Below are positions 62,888 through 64,000 of a stretch of 64,000 bases of DNA, piece by piece. The DNA comes from an uncultured Aquimarina sp. (lineage in GTDB: Bacteria > Bacteroidota > Bacteroidia > Flavobacteriales > Flavobacteriaceae), in NCBI GenBank assembly GCA_947498705.1, contig CANMLW010000007.1, forward strand, positions 1 through 64,000, read 5' to 3'. Position 1 is the stretch's first letter. Each line of letters begins with the position of its first letter. The notes under the pieces were generated by a model. It did no database searches. It was given only the letters and a program-made list of their open reading frames with translations, and had not been told where the DNA came from. The position numbers were made by a program, and so were the translations under genes.

Positions 62888-64000
62888 TTAGTTTATACTT
62901 TCTAAAACTTCTCTCATAGCCTTGGCTTTTAACAAGCACTCTTCGTATTCACGATCTGGGTTGGACTTGGCTGTTATAGCTCCTCCTACTGTATAGGAAA
63001 TATATTTTTGTTCTTCGTTATATAAAATACTTCGAATAACTACATTAAAATCAAAATCTCCTTTTGGGCTAAAATATCCTACTGCACCACTATATAATCC
63101 TCGTTTGGATTCTTCCAGATCTTCTATAATTTGCATAGCTGATACCTTGGGTGCTCCTGTCATACTTCCCATAGGAAACGTAGTTTTGATCACATCTACA
63201 GGAGAAGTGGTAGCATCTATTTCTGAAACCACAGTAGAAATCATTTGGTGTACCTGATCAAAAGAATATACTTTACACAACTCTTCGACAGTAACAGATC
63301 CTTTGACCGCTGTTTTCGAAAGGTCATTACGTACCAAATCAACGATCATAATGTTTTCTGATCGTTCTTTAGGGTCATTTTTAAGGATATTTATTAACTT
63401 TTGATCCTCTTGTATATCCTCAGATCTTTTTGCCGTTCCTTTGATAGGTTGTGAAATAATTTTTTGCCCTTCTTTCCGTAAATAACGTTCTGGAGATGCA
63501 GATAACAAATATTGATGCCTACTCTTTAAAAAAGTAGCAAAAGGAGGTTTTGATATCGAATTTAGATGTGTATAGGTTTGTAATGGGTCTATACAACTAT
63601 TTTGAGCAAAAAATTCTTGACAAAAATTAGCCTCATAAATATCGCCTCGATGTATATGAGCCAACATTTTATTGATCTTCTTTTTATAGGTGTCTTTTGT
63701 TATGCGGAGGCTTATTTTAATCTTACCACAAGGTGAATTCTCTTCTTTTTTGGTATCAGTATTTATTGCCTCAATTTCATTAAAATCCTCTTCTATTTCA
63801 TCATCAACCATGTTTAGATAATGTACCTCTAACACATCATCTTTTAGTAAAAAAATTTTTTTTGGTTGAAAAAAATACAAATCAGGAAACTCAAGCAAAT
63901 CTTTATTGGTCGAGCTTAAATTCTCTACATCGTTTTTTAGATCATAAGATAAGTATCCAAAAATCCAATCTTTGGCTTGTTCTTGATATTCTTTTAAAGC
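62888..64000 (-). CDS. pabB: Para-aminobenzoate synthase component I (chorismate-binding), 5' end outside window
   Basis: The frame stays open to the right edge (ALKEYQEQAKDWIFGYLSYDL is its first visible part), so at least 370 codons are present and the true start is beyond the window. The chorismate-binding domain shows LSASPERYLRKEG, ISQPIKGTAKRS, ENIMIVDLVRNDLS, PMGSMTGAPKVSAM and GLYSGAVGYFSPKGDFDFNVVIRS. WIFGYLSYDLKNDVE is typical of PabB. It makes 4-amino-4-deoxychorismate for folate synthesis. Anthranilate synthase TrpE is a related alternative, but lacks the WIFGYLSYDLKNDVE-type segment. Confidence 0.88.
   Translation of the reverse strand, partial: ALKEYQEQAKDWIFGYLSYDLKNDVENLSSTNKDLLEFPDLYFFQPKKIFLLKDDVLEVHYLNMVDDEIEEDFNEIEAINTDTKKEENSPCGKIKISLRITKDTYKKKINKMLAHIHRGDIYEANFCQEFFAQNSCIDPLQTYTHLNSISKPPFATFLKSRHQYLLSASPERYLRKEGQKIISQPIKGTAKRSEDIQEDQKLINILKNDPKERSENIMIVDLVRNDLSKTAVKGSVTVEELCKVYSFDQVHQMISTVVSEIDATTSPVDVIKTTFPMGSMTGAPKVSAMQIIEDLEESKRGLYSGAVGYFSPKGDFDFNVVIRSILYNEEQKYISYTVGGAITAKSNPDREYEECLLKAKAMREVLESIN

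Noticed and set aside
63898-63898. TTG at 63898 as the pabB start
   Set aside because: The frame continues to the window edge with a PabB-like sequence, so this codon is internal.
1-64000. tRNA or rRNA genes
   Set aside because: No tRNA-like cloverleaf with a GGTTCGAATCC-type arm or rRNA segment was noticed on reading; a tRNAscan run would be needed to exclude it fully.

Overview
The window looks like a chromosomal segment of a marine Flavobacteriaceae bacterium (Bacteroidota); an Aquimarina-like genus would fit, but that is inference. The support is: AT-rich DNA, Bacteroidota-type -7 promoter boxes (TAnnTTTG) before several genes, a subtilase carrying a type IX secretion (T9SS) C-terminal sorting domain, many lipoproteins with 'SC' lipoboxes, an ECF sigma/DUF4252 operon, and dispersed REP-like intergenic repeats.

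Layout. (1) 1-9425, minus strand: one uninterrupted giant reading frame of at least 3,141 codons that leaves the left edge. It encodes a secreted protein with two N-terminal propeller-like domains and a long calcium-binding (thrombospondin type 3-like) array; a small membrane protein gene lies 6 nt upstream. (2) 9.9-17.2 kb: signalling genes (TPR lipoprotein histidine kinase plus response regulator, an Asp-rich lipoprotein, a LytTR regulator whose phosphoacceptor position is Glu) separated by repeat-rich non-coding DNA. (3) 17.2-21.6 kb: a Sir2 deacylase, a haem-binding protein, a HEAT-like protein, a 12-copy G-rich heptamer array, purB and a lipoprotein. (4) 21.9-29.4 kb: ECF sigma/anti-sigma/DUF4252 operon, an S41 peptidase and a secreted S8 peptidase with a long structured leader. 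(5) 29.6-38.3 kb: a cobalamin block consisting of a B12 riboswitch plus BtuB-like receptor, divergent cobU-cobT-cobS-cobC-like salvage genes, a lipoprotein gene frameshifted in a poly-T tract, and btuF-btuC without a visible ATPase gene. (6) 38.4-42.1 kb: a C39-peptidase ABC exporter and its HlyD-type adaptor. (7) 42.3-50.8 kb: glycan- and peptide-related lipoproteins and hydrolases, then a second small ECF sigma operon. (8) 51.3-58.5 kb: a one-directional array of small, mostly unrecognised genes separated by a family of related inverted-repeat elements (about 70-180 bp). (9) 58.5-64 kb: core genes dsbD-like, tilS, a sigma-region-4-like protein and pabB (cut by the right edge).

How the genes work together. 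The cobalamin block makes a coherent salvage route: outer-membrane uptake (BtuB-like), periplasmic capture and permease (BtuF, BtuC), then lower-ligand attachment (CobU, CobT, CobS, CobC-like), with receptor expression set by the riboswitch. Each ECF sigma gene leads a small co-directional operon. The main candidate for an undescribed system is the 51.3-58.5 kb array. Its co-oriented orphan genes, and spacer elements whose ends read close to TGCTAAC/GTTAGCA, resemble an integron cassette array without an integrase (CALIN-like). The cores are near, not identical, to the attC consensus, so this remains inference. A perfect 20-bp palindrome abuts the promoter of its first gene.
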